DNA of 64,000 nucleotides from Acidaminococcus hominis (GTDB taxonomy: Bacteria > Bacillota > Negativicutes > Acidaminococcales > Acidaminococcaceae), in assembly GCF_900291475.1 (NCBI RefSeq), contig NZ_OLMM01000004.1, forward strand, positions 1 through 64,000, written 5' to 3'. Below are positions 37,480-46,303 of the stretch, one piece after another. The notes beneath the pieces were generated by a model. The model saw nothing but the letters and a program-made list of their open reading frames with translations, was not told the DNA's origin and did not search any database. Numbering within the stretch: position 1 is the first letter of the stretch; each line of letters begins with the position of its first letter. The translations under genes and the position numbers were made by a program.

Positions 37480-39617
37480 AGGATATCCCTGCTTTCTCCC
37501 GTCCTGAGGCCAGCCTTTTCCAGGCGGTCCCGCACCAGCTTCAGGGTAGCCTCGGTGCAGTCCGGCAGCAGTACCCAGGCTTTGTTTTCCCACAGGCCAA
37601 TAAAGTCCTCGGCCCGGATTTTTCCTTCCAGCAGGGTATCCAGCTGTTCGTAGTCCCCGCCCTGGGGCGCCGCCACCTCCAGCAACTTGATGGCATAATC
37701 CCGCTGGAGCTCCCGGCGCTTCCGGTATTCTTCCCGGATTTTGGCAAATTCTGCTTCCTTGAGAATGCGAGTTCCTGGCAGGCACCGAGCTTTTTGGGTT
37801 TCCAGTTCCCAGGCATAGGCCCGGGCCAAAGAAGACGACACCAGCCGGGCCGTAATGGAAAGCAGATTCTGCTGGTACAGGCTCCACTGATCAAAATTCA
37901 GGTCGTACACCTGGATTACTGCCCAAACCTGCCCCTGATACAAAATGGGAGCCGCCAGGTCTGGAGCATTGGCGCTGAGCTCCCGGTTCACAAACAGGCT
38001 CTTGCCGGCCAGTACGGACTTCAAATATGGATAATCCGCCACCTTCAGGGACCGGGACTGCTTCAGCGTGTCCTGCCCCACCCGCACCTTTTGGCGCAGA
38101 TACTGCCGGTTGTGGCTCACCACGTAGATGATCACATTCTCCACGTTCAAAATCTCCGCCGTTACCACCGCCGTCTGGGTGTACAGGTTTTCCGGTTCCG
38201 CCGAATCCAGTTTCTGCAAAATATAGTACAGCCGGCCAATACTGTCGTCTGAGTTGACGATTTGCCGGTACAGCTGGTCCTTTACCTGGACATTTTCTTC
38301 AAACAAATTCCGTAAAAAGGCATACTTCTCCTGGTCGTGCTTTTCCTGCCACTTGGCCGCCGCCAGCTTAAAGTTTTCTTCTTCCCGAAAGTATGCCGTT
38401 ACCATCCCCACAAAGGCATAGGATACCAGATGGATCAAATGCTGGGGCAGGTACAGCAGCGTCAGCAGGGTGGAATCCAGCACCAACATCCGCCGGGCAA
38501 AAATCAAAACAGAAAACAATACCGCAATCAGCGCCTGTCGCTGGCCGTAGAGAAGCCCCATCACGGCAATATATACATAGCACAAATCAAAACCCGTCAG
38601 GCTGCTTACCGTGTCCCCCTGGAGATACTGGAACCCCAGCATCAGGAGCGCTCCGGCCACATTTTCCGCATAGGGCAGCCGCTCCTGGTTGAATCGGTCC
38701 TGCCAGGAATGGTGCTGCCGTTTTTCTGCGTTCTCCTGTTCCAGCCGCAGCGCTTCCTGCAAGCTGGCATAAATGCTCTGCAGCCCCGTCTTTAACGGCT
38801 GCTTTGCCCGCCAGCCAATTTCCCGGGCTGCCCGGTCACTGTTCAGCTGGGCCTGGCCGTAGGGCTGGAACTGGTCCGGGTCCACCTTGGGCAGGTACGG
38901 TACAAAGGTAGCGGCCAATTGGCAAAACTGGTCATAGGTCAGTCCCTGGCCCGTACCCAAATGCAGCAGGTCGCCCTGATAATCCCGCTGGAGCAGCTGG
39001 ATAATCCCGTAAAACAGATCCTGGGTGGCCAAAAAATCCCGGGGATATTCCTGGTCACACCGGGGCATCAGGGTATTGCCTGCCACCGCCCGGAAAAAGC
39101 TTCCGATAAAGCCACTCTGGGCCCGCTTGCCCGGCCCGTACACCTCCGGCACCCGCAAAATCGTCAGTTTCAGCTTGCTGTATTTTTTCCAGGCCAGTGC
39201 CAGCGCTTCCAGCCGGGCCAGCAGCTGTCCATGCTCCTCTGCCGGGTTGGGTGCCAGTTCTTCCGTGGCATCTTGGGTTCCCGGGGCAAACACCTCAGCC
39301 CCGGAAATCAGGAGAATCCGGTCCACCTTGCTTTTTTCTGCCAGGGACAGGATTCTTTCCAGATGGGCAGCCGTATCCGGTCCCTGTGCCGCCCGGAGAT
39401 TCACCAAAAGCAGATTGGGTTTCTGGACCTGAAAGACCTGGGCGGCCCCCTCCTCCATTACGTCCACCTGATACGTCCGTGCCCCTTCATATGTTCCCGG
39501 GTTCTTACCCAGAAACAGCACCTGCCAATTTTCCTTCTGAAACAAATTGGAAAGGTTCAGGGCCACCGTTTCCCGCATTCCAATGCACAATACCGTTCTG
39601 CGCCTAGCTGCCGTCAT
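37476..39617 (-). CDS. pelD: c-di-GMP receptor PelD fused to an epimerase-like domain
   Basis: Protein of 713 residues. Residues about 1-285 resemble an NAD-dependent sugar epimerase/dehydratase (LLISGAEVFAPG, LRVPEVYGPGKR, DFLATQDL), but the glycine-rich start is CIGMRETVA and no clear YxxxK is seen, so catalysis is doubtful. About four membrane segments follow (about 310-420), then a GAF domain and a degenerate GGDEF domain. RAED in GKIRAEDFIGLW fits the RxxD c-di-GMP-binding site of PelD. GGAGG lies 7 bases before the ATG. First gene of the operon; it should switch on PelF when c-di-GMP rises. Confidence 0.88.
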   Translation of the reverse strand: MTAARRRTVLCIGMRETVALNLSNLFQKENWQVLFLGKNPGTYEGARTYQVDVMEEGAAQVFQVQKPNLLLVNLRAAQGPDTAAHLERILSLAEKSKVDRILLISGAEVFAPGTQDATEELAPNPAEEHGQLLARLEALALAWKKYSKLKLTILRVPEVYGPGKRAQSGFIGSFFRAVAGNTLMPRCDQEYPRDFLATQDLFYGIIQLLQRDYQGDLLHLGTGQGLTYDQFCQLAATFVPYLPKVDPDQFQPYGQAQLNSDRAAREIGWRAKQPLKTGLQSIYASLQEALRLEQENAEKRQHHSWQDRFNQERLPYAENVAGALLMLGFQYLQGDTVSSLTGFDLCYVYIAVMGLLYGQRQALIAVLFSVLIFARRMLVLDSTLLTLLYLPQHLIHLVSYAFVGMVTAYFREEENFKLAAAKWQEKHDQEKYAFLRNLFEENVQVKDQLYRQIVNSDDSIGRLYYILQKLDSAEPENLYTQTAVVTAEILNVENVIIYVVSHNRQYLRQKVRVGQDTLKQSRSLKVADYPYLKSVLAGKSLFVNRELSANAPDLAAPILYQGQVWAVIQVYDLNFDQWSLYQQNLLSITARLVSSSLARAYAWELETQKARCLPGTRILKEAEFAKIREEYRKRRELQRDYAIKLLEVAAPQGGDYEQLDTLLEGKIRAEDFIGLWENKAWVLLPDCTEATLKLVRDRLEKAGLRTGESRDIL

Positions 39618-39697
39618 GGACCCGCCTCCTTTCCTTTATCACCAGTTCAGTGCCCAAAAGGGCCCCTGTTTTTTTCCTTGCCGGCATTTTCCCACCA

Positions 39698-39775
39698 GCC
39701 GTTTTCCCTTAGCTCCTTTCGTCAGTCCCCTGGATTTTAGGAATATTTTTCAGGAGACTCCCTAAGAGAAACGGC
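39698..39775 (-). promoter_or_regulatory. Structured leader RNA of the pel operon
   Basis: In the 80-160 bases before pelD, the transcript can form an outer stem of 14 pairs with one bulge (GCCGUUUCUCUUAG at 39775-39762 with CUAAGGGAAAACGGC at 39712-39698). Nested in it is a 9-pair stem (AGUCUCCUG at 39759-39751 with CAGGGGACU at 39732-39724) with an 18-base AU-rich loop, and GACGAAAGGAG lies unpaired between the two. It does not match the c-di-GMP-I or -II aptamers as I know them. Further down, GCCC UUUU GGGC lies near the ribosome site. Confidence 0.5.
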
Positions 39776-39807
39776 ATTCCTGTATTTTAGCAACAAACAT
39801 TCGTTAT

Positions 39808-39813
39808 ATTATA
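39808..39813 (-). promoter_or_regulatory. Candidate -10 element of the pel operon
   Basis: TATAAT on the minus strand about 190 bases before pelD, just upstream of the structured leader. A good -35 is not evident (GTCAAC lies at a 20-base spacing), so an activator may be needed. Confidence 0.45.
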
Positions 39814-39921
39814 CTTCTAATCATTCTACCATAGTTGACTAGGAGTTGGCCAATTCTTTTAACGCTATCCCCTGCCAAAAAGAATAAAAAGCGAAAGAAA
39901 TTCCTTCTTTCCAAATAAAAA

Positions 39922-39956
39922 CGTCAGGGAAAAATGCTTCCATTTTTTCCCTGACG
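39922..39956 (-). terminator. Terminator of the 478-residue protein gene
   Basis: CGTCAGGGAAAAA pairs with TTTTTCCCTGACG on the minus strand, followed by TTTTTA. It isolates the upstream gene from the pel operon. Confidence 0.85.
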
Positions 39957-39965
39957 CGTTCTTCT

Positions 39966-41402
39966 TTAATTACACAGCTGGTGGCTCCAGCCCAAATCAT
40001 GCCACTGTTCTTCCACCTGCTGGGCCACTTCCTGGCACAAAGCATTGCCGCAGTGCAGCGCCGCATGGACCAGGTCTTCCCCCACTCCGGGGAAGCCATA
40101 CAGCTGTCCCACTACCATAGCCAGCTGCATATAGGCCAGTTCCAGCTCCAGTTCGTCGCCGCCCGGCTGCACCCTTCCCGCTGCCAGGGCTTCTAACGGC
40201 AGTGCCTTTTCGTACAGCCCCGTCAGCTCCTGATTGTGCAATTGGTCCGTGGTTAACGCATAGGACAGCAGTTCCACATTCCCCAGCGGGTCTTCCCGCA
40301 CCAGCTTTTCCGCCGCCGGGTGGTAGGGCAGTTCCAGGGCCCGGGCCAGTTCAAACCCTTCCCCCTGCTCCATGGCCTTGATTACCACTTCCGCACAGGC
40401 GAAGGTGGTCAAAAGCTTGCCGCCCTTGGTGACCAGCCCCGTCATGCCCGGCTGGTCCTTGTGCTGCTCCCCGAACTGGACCACATGCCAAATGGTCTGG
40501 TATTCCTTCCAGCTGAGCTTCCGTTCCAGGGCCTGTTCCAAATAATGGTTCAGCAGCCCCAAGGGATCCGGCCACTCCGAAATCCCCGGAATGGGCTCAT
40601 CCTGGAGCAGCCCTTCAACCAATACGCTGGCCCCCCGGAAGGCTGCTTCCGAAATTTTCTCGGCCTGGCGCAGCACCTCATCCAGCTTCACATCCGTGGC
40701 AATCATGAGAGCCGTATATTCCGGGTTCACATCATTGTCCCAGCCCTGTTCCAACATCCAGTGCTGTACCTCCGCAGGCTCCGGATCCAGCACTTCCATG
40801 GCAAAAATCCGGCCCCAGCCGTACACGTGCTGGATCAGCTCAAAAATCATTTCCTGGGAATCATCCCACTGGACCATATTCCGCAGGGCAAACAGCGTGA
40901 ATTCATTGCATTGGGCCAGGTCCAAAATCTGGCGGCCCACTTCCATATCGTATTCCGAAGGATAGTATTCCAGCAGGGTAAGGGCAAACTTCACCAATTC
41001 AATCCGGTCCGTTTCCACTAACAGATGCTTGGCAAAATAAATCAGGTCGCCTACCACAGCCTGATCCTGCTGGCCGATGAACTCGTGGACCATGCCCACC
41101 AAAGGATTCATCAGCTCCTCATCTTCGTCAAAGAAGGCATTCAGGGCTTTCAGGGCTTCTCCAAACTGCTTGTCCCGCAGCTTTTCCAAAATCTCCAGCA
41201 GTTCCTGGCTGGTCTCTTCTCCCGGATCCGGTCCCGTCAGGTTGCCCTCCATAAAACCATCGGCATACACCAGTTTTTCCCCTGGACTGCGCCGATGGGC
41301 CCGCAGGGAAAACTCCCGAGGCAGCTTCAGATTGGGGTCCAAATTGTGTTCAATTACTTCATAAATGGAAGGGCTTGGCAGATTCATTACTTTTTCCGTC
41401 AT
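39966..41402 (-). CDS. Hypothetical helical protein, 478 residues
   Basis: I do not recognise this protein. It is acidic, almost entirely helical and without signal peptide or membrane segment. Repeating leucine-rich helices (FALTLLEYYPSEYDM, FALRNMVQWDDSQEM) suggest a HEAT/ARM-like solenoid. AAGGAG lies 7 bases before the ATG at 41402. It is transcribed toward the pel operon but separated from it by a strong terminator, so a link to Pel is not supported. Confidence 0.75.
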   Translation of the reverse strand: MTEKVMNLPSPSIYEVIEHNLDPNLKLPREFSLRAHRRSPGEKLVYADGFMEGNLTGPDPGEETSQELLEILEKLRDKQFGEALKALNAFFDEDEELMNPLVGMVHEFIGQQDQAVVGDLIYFAKHLLVETDRIELVKFALTLLEYYPSEYDMEVGRQILDLAQCNEFTLFALRNMVQWDDSQEMIFELIQHVYGWGRIFAMEVLDPEPAEVQHWMLEQGWDNDVNPEYTALMIATDVKLDEVLRQAEKISEAAFRGASVLVEGLLQDEPIPGISEWPDPLGLLNHYLEQALERKLSWKEYQTIWHVVQFGEQHKDQPGMTGLVTKGGKLLTTFACAEVVIKAMEQGEGFELARALELPYHPAAEKLVREDPLGNVELLSYALTTDQLHNQELTGLYEKALPLEALAAGRVQPGGDELELELAYMQLAMVVGQLYGFPGVGEDLVHAALHCGNALCQEVAQQVEEQWHDLGWSHQLCN

Positions 41403-41438
41403 CCGAGTTCTCCTTTTGGTTCAGCAGAGTTTCCAGTC

Positions 41439-42314
41439 CTAGCGATAGGAACTCATAGAAACTCCAATTTCAATGTTTTTATCGTCATAGCCAGAAGCAC
41501 CCAGAAAAATCTTCAGTACATCCTGATGATTCTTCATCTCGTTTTTCGGCCCGATGACAATCCGTTTGATACAGTCCGCCGCAAAGGGCATCTCCGTATA
41601 GGAAATGATTTGATCCCGCTCACCCCGGAACCGGATCTGCTGATAGGCTTTTTCATTCTGCTTTACCATGTTCCCGTTCTCATCTTTCAGGAGAATGGGC
41701 AGCCACAGTGCCCGCAGCTCCCGCTCAAATTGAAAGCTGTCGTTTTTGCAGTAGTAGCGCAGGGAAGAAAAAGCCGCATCATCTGCAATGGCCCGGCGAA
41801 TTTCCGGCCCGGTGAAATGTCTTCCCCGGGTCAGCCGCATCCGGATCCAGTTCTTGGCCAAAGGCATAAACCGTTCCGTATGGGCCTCATTCATGTAGAT
41901 GACTTCCTTCAAAAAATACTTGTTGGGGAAATCCGCATTCAAATGCACGCTGTGGGTATCGAAGTTCATCTTGGAGGGCGCAAACCCAATGGCAAACCCC
42001 CGGCCATCGTCCGCATAGGAACGCCATTGGGGCAGCAAATCCCCTTCCGAAGAAAAACACCCCAGAAAAATAAAGCAGGCCGAATGGTGATAATACAAGT
42101 CCCTGGCCTGGGCCATCTGGTCCTGGGCCACTTCCCCGTCCCGTACCAGCTCTGCCAAAGCCCGTTCAAACACCGGATCCAGCATCTGGTTTTCCCAGGC
42201 GTCATTGGTAAATGAAGCCTCTGTCAGCCACAGATTTCGGTTCTTCATAATATTCATAAATCCATCTACAGAGCAATAGTGGTAGATGATTCGATCTTCC
42301 GCAATGGGTGACAT
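41439..42314 (-). CDS. DUF2971 family protein
   Basis: Cytoplasmic protein of 291 residues. The N-terminal HYCSVDGFMNIMKNRNLWLT, the middle CFSSEGDLLPQWRSYADDGRGFAIGF and the later DSFQFERELRAL match the DUF2971 pattern, a family of unknown function often found near defence or phage genes. No such genes are adjacent here. It lies 36 bases upstream of the 478-residue protein gene on the same strand. Confidence 0.8.
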   Translation of the reverse strand: MSPIAEDRIIYHYCSVDGFMNIMKNRNLWLTEASFTNDAWENQMLDPVFERALAELVRDGEVAQDQMAQARDLYYHHSACFIFLGCFSSEGDLLPQWRSYADDGRGFAIGFAPSKMNFDTHSVHLNADFPNKYFLKEVIYMNEAHTERFMPLAKNWIRMRLTRGRHFTGPEIRRAIADDAAFSSLRYYCKNDSFQFERELRALWLPILLKDENGNMVKQNEKAYQQIRFRGERDQIISYTEMPFAADCIKRIVIGPKNEMKNHQDVLKIFLGASGYDDKNIEIGVSMSSYR

Positions 42315-42427
42315 AGTTCAGGCTTCCTTTCTACACGATTCCAGCATAGATTTTATCATATTTTCCCCTGGATAAAAAGGAATCCCGCCGGATTTGTTGA
42401 CGCAGAAAGCAGAGTTTTGGGCAAAGC

Positions 42428-42470
42428 AAAAAGACGTACCGTTTTCCAGATACTAGAAAGCGCTACGTCT
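42428..42470 (-). terminator. Terminator of pgi
   Basis: On the minus strand AGACGTA...CTTTC pairs with GAAAA...TACGTCT and is followed by TTTTTG. It lies just after the pgi stop. Confidence 0.75.
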
Positions 42471-42480
42471 GTTCTATATT

Positions 42481-43953
42481 TCAGCTAGGCTCGGGCTTCG
42501 CTGCCTGCAAAGAGGGAATCAATTTTCCCTGCATCAATTTCTTATACACTTCCACCCCGGGCTGATCATAGGCATCTACATTGGCCAGTTCCCCTTCGTA
42601 GCCAATGCTCAGCATCAGGAAATAGAATAGCTGCCCCAAATAGTATTCGTTGAGGAGCGGCAGGGAAATCAGTCCGCTTGGCCGGTTGTCTCCGGCCAGG
42701 GCCTCCTGGTTGGCCTCCAGGGCCGCCTTCAGTGCCGTCCCCACATCCAGTCCTTCGTACCGATTGTACTCCGGGATTTCCGGGAAAGGATTGTGCAGGG
42801 CAATCTTGTTCTGGCGATTCTCCACAAACAGGAACTGCACCACCTTGTCCCTGCGCCCGTCCTGGTGGAGCTGGGTCTGGGCGTGCATATCCGTGGTGCC
42901 AATGGCCACCACCGGCGTCCGGCCGTAGAACACCGTCTCCCCGTTCCGGTTCTGCCGTTTTCCCAGGGATTCTGCCAAAAGCTGCACATACCATTCTCCC
43001 AGGGCCTTCAGCCGCATCACGTAGGGCATGAAAATTTCCACCGGACAGCCATGGTTTTTGGCCGCCGCATACTTCAGCACCGCATTGCACAGGGCCGGGT
43101 TGTCCCACACGGTGCTTCCCTGGCACCACCAGTCCATATCCCGGGCGCCCTGCAGCAGTTTTTCCAGATCCATACCCAGCACCGCCGCCGTCAACAGCCC
43201 CGGGGTGGACAGTACACTGAACCGTCCCCCCACACCCTCCGGCACGTCAAACAGCGGCCACTGGTGCTCCGCCGCCAGCCGGTTGAGGGGCCCGTTGGCT
43301 GCCCGGGCGTCCGTCACCACTGCGCCTCCCACTTGGAACAGCTGCGCCTCCCGGTGCAGAGTATCCCAGAAATGGAGAAAGGCCGTCGTGGTCTCCAGGG
43401 TGGTTCCCGACTTGGAAATGGGCAGCAGCAGTACCCGGTACGCCCGGTGTTCCGTGACCTGCAGCAGCCGGGCCGCCAGTACCAGCCGCTCATATACCCG
43501 ATCCAAATCTTCCGCATCCAGGTTGTTGCCGCTAAAGAAAATTTCCGGTTCCCGGCCCTTTTCCTCCCGGGGCCAATAGGCGCTGGCGTGACAATCATAC
43601 AGCACCTTGCCCCCCAGATAGGAGCCCCCTACCCCGCAAAAAACCACCGCATCGTACTTTTGCCGCACCGCCTGCCCAAAGGCCGTCAGTTCCTGGAGCA
43701 GCTCCGGGGTATTGGGGTGCCCCTCTGCCACATAGGGCAGCCAGGCATAGTACACCGGCTCCGGGGACCCAGCCTTGGACAAATGCCCCTTGGCCAAACC
43801 CGCCTGCCGCAGCTGTGCCAGCCCTTCTGCCGCCTGCTGCACCCGCTCAGTCAGACCAGTCAGTTCTTCTGCATCAACCCATCCCTCCCCATACAGATTA
43901 GACACATCAAACACAAAACCAGAAGGCAGCGTAAACCGTCTACATTCCTCCAT
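42481..43953 (-). CDS. pgi: Glucose-6-phosphate isomerase
   Basis: Glycolytic enzyme interconverting glucose-6-phosphate and fructose-6-phosphate, 490 residues. SIS folds are evident: VVFCGVGGSYLGGK, LLPISKSGTTLETTTAF, and the C-terminal YDQPGVEVYKKLM signature with the catalytic Lys. A single gene with its own terminator; the AT-rich upstream region (43954-44130) presumably holds its promoter. Confidence 0.94.
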   Translation of the reverse strand: MEECRRFTLPSGFVFDVSNLYGEGWVDAEELTGLTERVQQAAEGLAQLRQAGLAKGHLSKAGSPEPVYYAWLPYVAEGHPNTPELLQELTAFGQAVRQKYDAVVFCGVGGSYLGGKVLYDCHASAYWPREEKGREPEIFFSGNNLDAEDLDRVYERLVLAARLLQVTEHRAYRVLLLPISKSGTTLETTTAFLHFWDTLHREAQLFQVGGAVVTDARAANGPLNRLAAEHQWPLFDVPEGVGGRFSVLSTPGLLTAAVLGMDLEKLLQGARDMDWWCQGSTVWDNPALCNAVLKYAAAKNHGCPVEIFMPYVMRLKALGEWYVQLLAESLGKRQNRNGETVFYGRTPVVAIGTTDMHAQTQLHQDGRRDKVVQFLFVENRQNKIALHNPFPEIPEYNRYEGLDVGTALKAALEANQEALAGDNRPSGLISLPLLNEYYLGQLFYFLMLSIGYEGELANVDAYDQPGVEVYKKLMQGKLIPSLQAAKPEPS

Positions 43954-44132
43954 AAAAACCCCTTCCCCCAGCCATATTCGTTATTGTTACTATATCATCT
44001 AACCTGCCTGCCGAAAAGAGGAAAGTACACGCCCCTGCAAAACCGTGCAAATTTTGCACCAGTTGGAACAAAGTACCGGGAAATCTTTAGCAAAGTAAAG
44101 CAAAGAAAAGTTTGTACGCAACAAAAAAGACC

Positions 44133-44156
44133 TGGAAAATGAACGTTCATTTTCCA
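44133..44156 (-). terminator. Perfect 24-bp palindrome / terminator of the flavin reductase gene
   Basis: TGGAAAATGAAC is followed by its exact inverse complement GTTCATTTTCCA. Read on the minus strand, GGTCTTTTTTG follows, so it probably acts as a terminator extended by flanking GAGGCT/AGGTCT pairs. Confidence 0.75.
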
Positions 44157-44176
44157 AGCCTCTTCCCTTAACGCCG

Positions 44177-44716
44177 TTACACGTTCCTGCCCAGCTCCTC
44201 TGCTTCCGCAAGCGCCGGCTGGTTCTTTACCTCTCCAGGCAGGGTCACACCTCCCGCAAACACCGTACCCCGGAGCTGCGCCTTGGCAAAGCAGTCCACC
44301 CAGCCCTGGATGACCGTTTCCGCCCCCTGGGGGGTAGCAGGATCAGCTTCCGCCGCTGCGCTGAGAAAATAAATATCCCGGAACTGATAGTCCGCAGGAA
44401 ACAGCGGGTTGGCCCGGTCCAGCAGCGTCTTCAGCTGCCCGGAGATGCTGTAATAATAGATGGGAGATGCAAAGGCAAGCACCTGGCTCTCCTTCATTTT
44501 AACCACAATCGCCGGGGCAGCATCCTTGAGCACGCATTGCTGGGTCTTTTGACAGGACAGGCAGCCAATGCAAAATTGCAGCTCCTTGCCTTGCAGGCTC
44601 ACAAACTCCACTTCATTTCCCGCTTCCTCAGCCCCTTTGGCAAAGGCCCGGGCCAACGCCTCCGAATTGCTGTTTTTCCGCAAACTGCTGGAAATCACAA
44701 GAACTTTTTTAGACAT
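44177..44716 (-). CDS. NADPH-dependent FMN reductase / flavodoxin-fold protein
   Basis: Protein of 179 residues with a flavodoxin fold. SSSLRKNSNSEALA is the FMN phosphate loop, CIGCLSCQKT holds a conserved cysteine pair, and SPIYYYSISGQLKTLLDR lies near the flavin. These iron-sulphur-flavoprotein-like reductases are common in anaerobes; the natural acceptor is unknown. It stands alone between two terminators/gaps. Confidence 0.87.
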   Translation of the reverse strand: MSKKVLVISSSLRKNSNSEALARAFAKGAEEAGNEVEFVSLQGKELQFCIGCLSCQKTQQCVLKDAAPAIVVKMKESQVLAFASPIYYYSISGQLKTLLDRANPLFPADYQFRDIYFLSAAAEADPATPQGAETVIQGWVDCFAKAQLRGTVFAGGVTLPGEVKNQPALAEAEELGRNV

Positions 44717-44869
44717 ATTTCCTCCCCCTACAGCTTAACCTCGTTTTTGTCATCGTATCGCTTTATATTATAAGCTTATACCGGTTCTATAACAAATACT
44801 TTGCCTTTATGTAGAGTCATGCCTAAAACGTATAAAAGCAGTGACCAGCTGATGTTGTTTTACCTTGTT

Positions 44870-45418
44870 TCAGCCTTCCCGGTAGGACAGCAGCGTATCC
44901 AGCGCCTTGCGTTTGGGCATGGCCGGTACCGCTGCCGGATGCCCCAAGGCAATCAGCGCCGAAACGGACTGTCCTTCCGGCACCCCCACCACCTGGGCCA
45001 CCTTGGCCTCATCATAGATGCCCATGACCACCGTTCCCAGCCCCAGCTGGTGAGCGGCTAGGCACAGGGTCTGGGCCGAAATTCCCGCGTCAAAGGACTG
45101 CCAATGGGTCCCCTTGGAGGTGGTGAAAGAACCATCTCGTTCGTACCCGGACCTGCCGTCCACGGTGGTCAGCACCACCAGACAGGGAGCGTGCAAAATG
45201 GTGTTGTAGTTGCCTTTGAAACCCAGAATACATTCTTCCGCCAGCTGGGTCAGCTTGGCCCGATCATACACCGCAATAAACCGGGAGGTTTGGGTGTTCT
45301 TCCAGCTAGGCGCATAGGCGGCCAATTGGATAATCTGTTCCAGCTCCTCATGACTTACCGGCTGGTCGGTGAATTGCCGGACGGACCGGCGCGTTTTGAT
45401 GCAATCGATGGTTTCCAT
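44870..45418 (-). CDS. Nitroreductase family protein
   Basis: FMN-dependent oxidoreductase of 182 residues. RRSVRQFTDQPV at the N-terminus binds the FMN phosphate, followed by APSWKNTQTSRF, GISAQTLCLAAHQLGLG and a C-terminal LIALGHP. Substrate unknown. It is the last gene of the alcohol dehydrogenase-HD-hydrolase-nitroreductase run, 21 bases after the hydrolase gene. Confidence 0.9.
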   Translation of the reverse strand: METIDCIKTRRSVRQFTDQPVSHEELEQIIQLAAYAPSWKNTQTSRFIAVYDRAKLTQLAEECILGFKGNYNTILHAPCLVVLTTVDGRSGYERDGSFTTSKGTHWQSFDAGISAQTLCLAAHQLGLGTVVMGIYDEAKVAQVVGVPEGQSVSALIALGHPAAVPAMPKRKALDTLLSYREG

Positions 45419-45439
45419 ACTGACTCCTTTGGTTCTTTT

Positions 45440-46303
45440 TTATTTTGTTCCTTGGCACAAGGGCTTGGCAAACTCCCGGATGGCCTGGGCAATTTCCTCA
45501 CAGCAGGATTCCAGGGCAAAATGGCCGCTGTTCACCAGTTTGATGACGGCCTGGGGCAGATCCCGCTGGAAAGCCAGAGCCCCGGCAGGAATAAAGGACG
45601 GATCGTTCTTCCCCCATACCGCCAAAAGCGGCGGCTGCTCCTTGCGCAGGTACTTCTGAAAGGCCGGGTACAGCTTCACATTGTTTTGGTAGTCGAAAAG
45701 CAAATCTGCCTGGATTTCTGCATACTCCGGCCGCTGGGTATAGAAAATATCCAGGGAATACCCGTCTGGAGACACACTGCCCGGCTCCGTGCCAAAGGTA
45801 TACTGGCCATAAATGGTCTCCGGGGCAAAAGCACTTTTGTACTGCTCCCGGAGTTCCGGCGTGGGATGCCCCCAATACGCCTTCCGAGCGGCCCACTTGG
45901 CCCCCAGCCCTTCCTCGTACACGTTGCCGTTCTGGCTGATGATGCCTCGGATCCAGTCTGGATGCCGACCGGCAATCCGAAGCCCAATGGGTGCCCCATA
46001 GTCAAACACATACAGAAAGAAAGAATGCAGCCCCAAGGCCTCCAAAAAGCCCTCCACCACTTCCGTCAGGTGGTCAAAGGTATAGGCAAAAGCCTTGCGG
46101 GAAGGAATGGCCGATTGGCCAAAGCCCGGGTAATCCGGGGCGTACATATGAAAATCCTGTTCCAGCCGGGGCAGCAGGTCCCGGAACATATGGCTGGCCG
46201 AGGGAAAGCCGTGGAGCAGCACCAGCACCGGCTTCTCCGGATTTCCAGCCTCCCGGTAAAAAATATCCAGCCCCTGCACTTTGATGGTATGAAATGTCGT
46301 CAT
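45440..46303 (-). CDS. Alpha/beta hydrolase, haloalkane dehalogenase/epoxide hydrolase-like
   Basis: Cytoplasmic hydrolase of 287 residues. It has the oxyanion HGFPSA loop, an Asp nucleophile elbow in YVFDYGAPIGLRIA, a candidate acid in WGKNDPSF and the catalytic His in NSGHFALE. The Asp nucleophile points to epoxide hydrolase or dehalogenase relatives rather than an esterase, but the substrate cannot be told. It overlaps the HD gene by 4 bases. Confidence 0.88.
   Translation of the reverse strand: MTTFHTIKVQGLDIFYREAGNPEKPVLVLLHGFPSASHMFRDLLPRLEQDFHMYAPDYPGFGQSAIPSRKAFAYTFDHLTEVVEGFLEALGLHSFFLYVFDYGAPIGLRIAGRHPDWIRGIISQNGNVYEEGLGAKWAARKAYWGHPTPELREQYKSAFAPETIYGQYTFGTEPGSVSPDGYSLDIFYTQRPEYAEIQADLLFDYQNNVKLYPAFQKYLRKEQPPLLAVWGKNDPSFIPAGALAFQRDLPQAVIKLVNSGHFALESCCEEIAQAIREFAKPLCQGTK

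Noticed and set aside
36583-37887. Longer 434-residue form of PelE
   Set aside because: The extra 136 codons overlap pelD in another frame and are Gly/Pro-rich; the ATG in the ATGA overlap at 37479 gives the expected protein.
39618-39840. c-di-GMP-I (GEMM) or c-di-GMP-II riboswitch in the pel leader
   Set aside because: The conserved cores of those aptamers are not present; only an unassigned nested-stem structure is seen.
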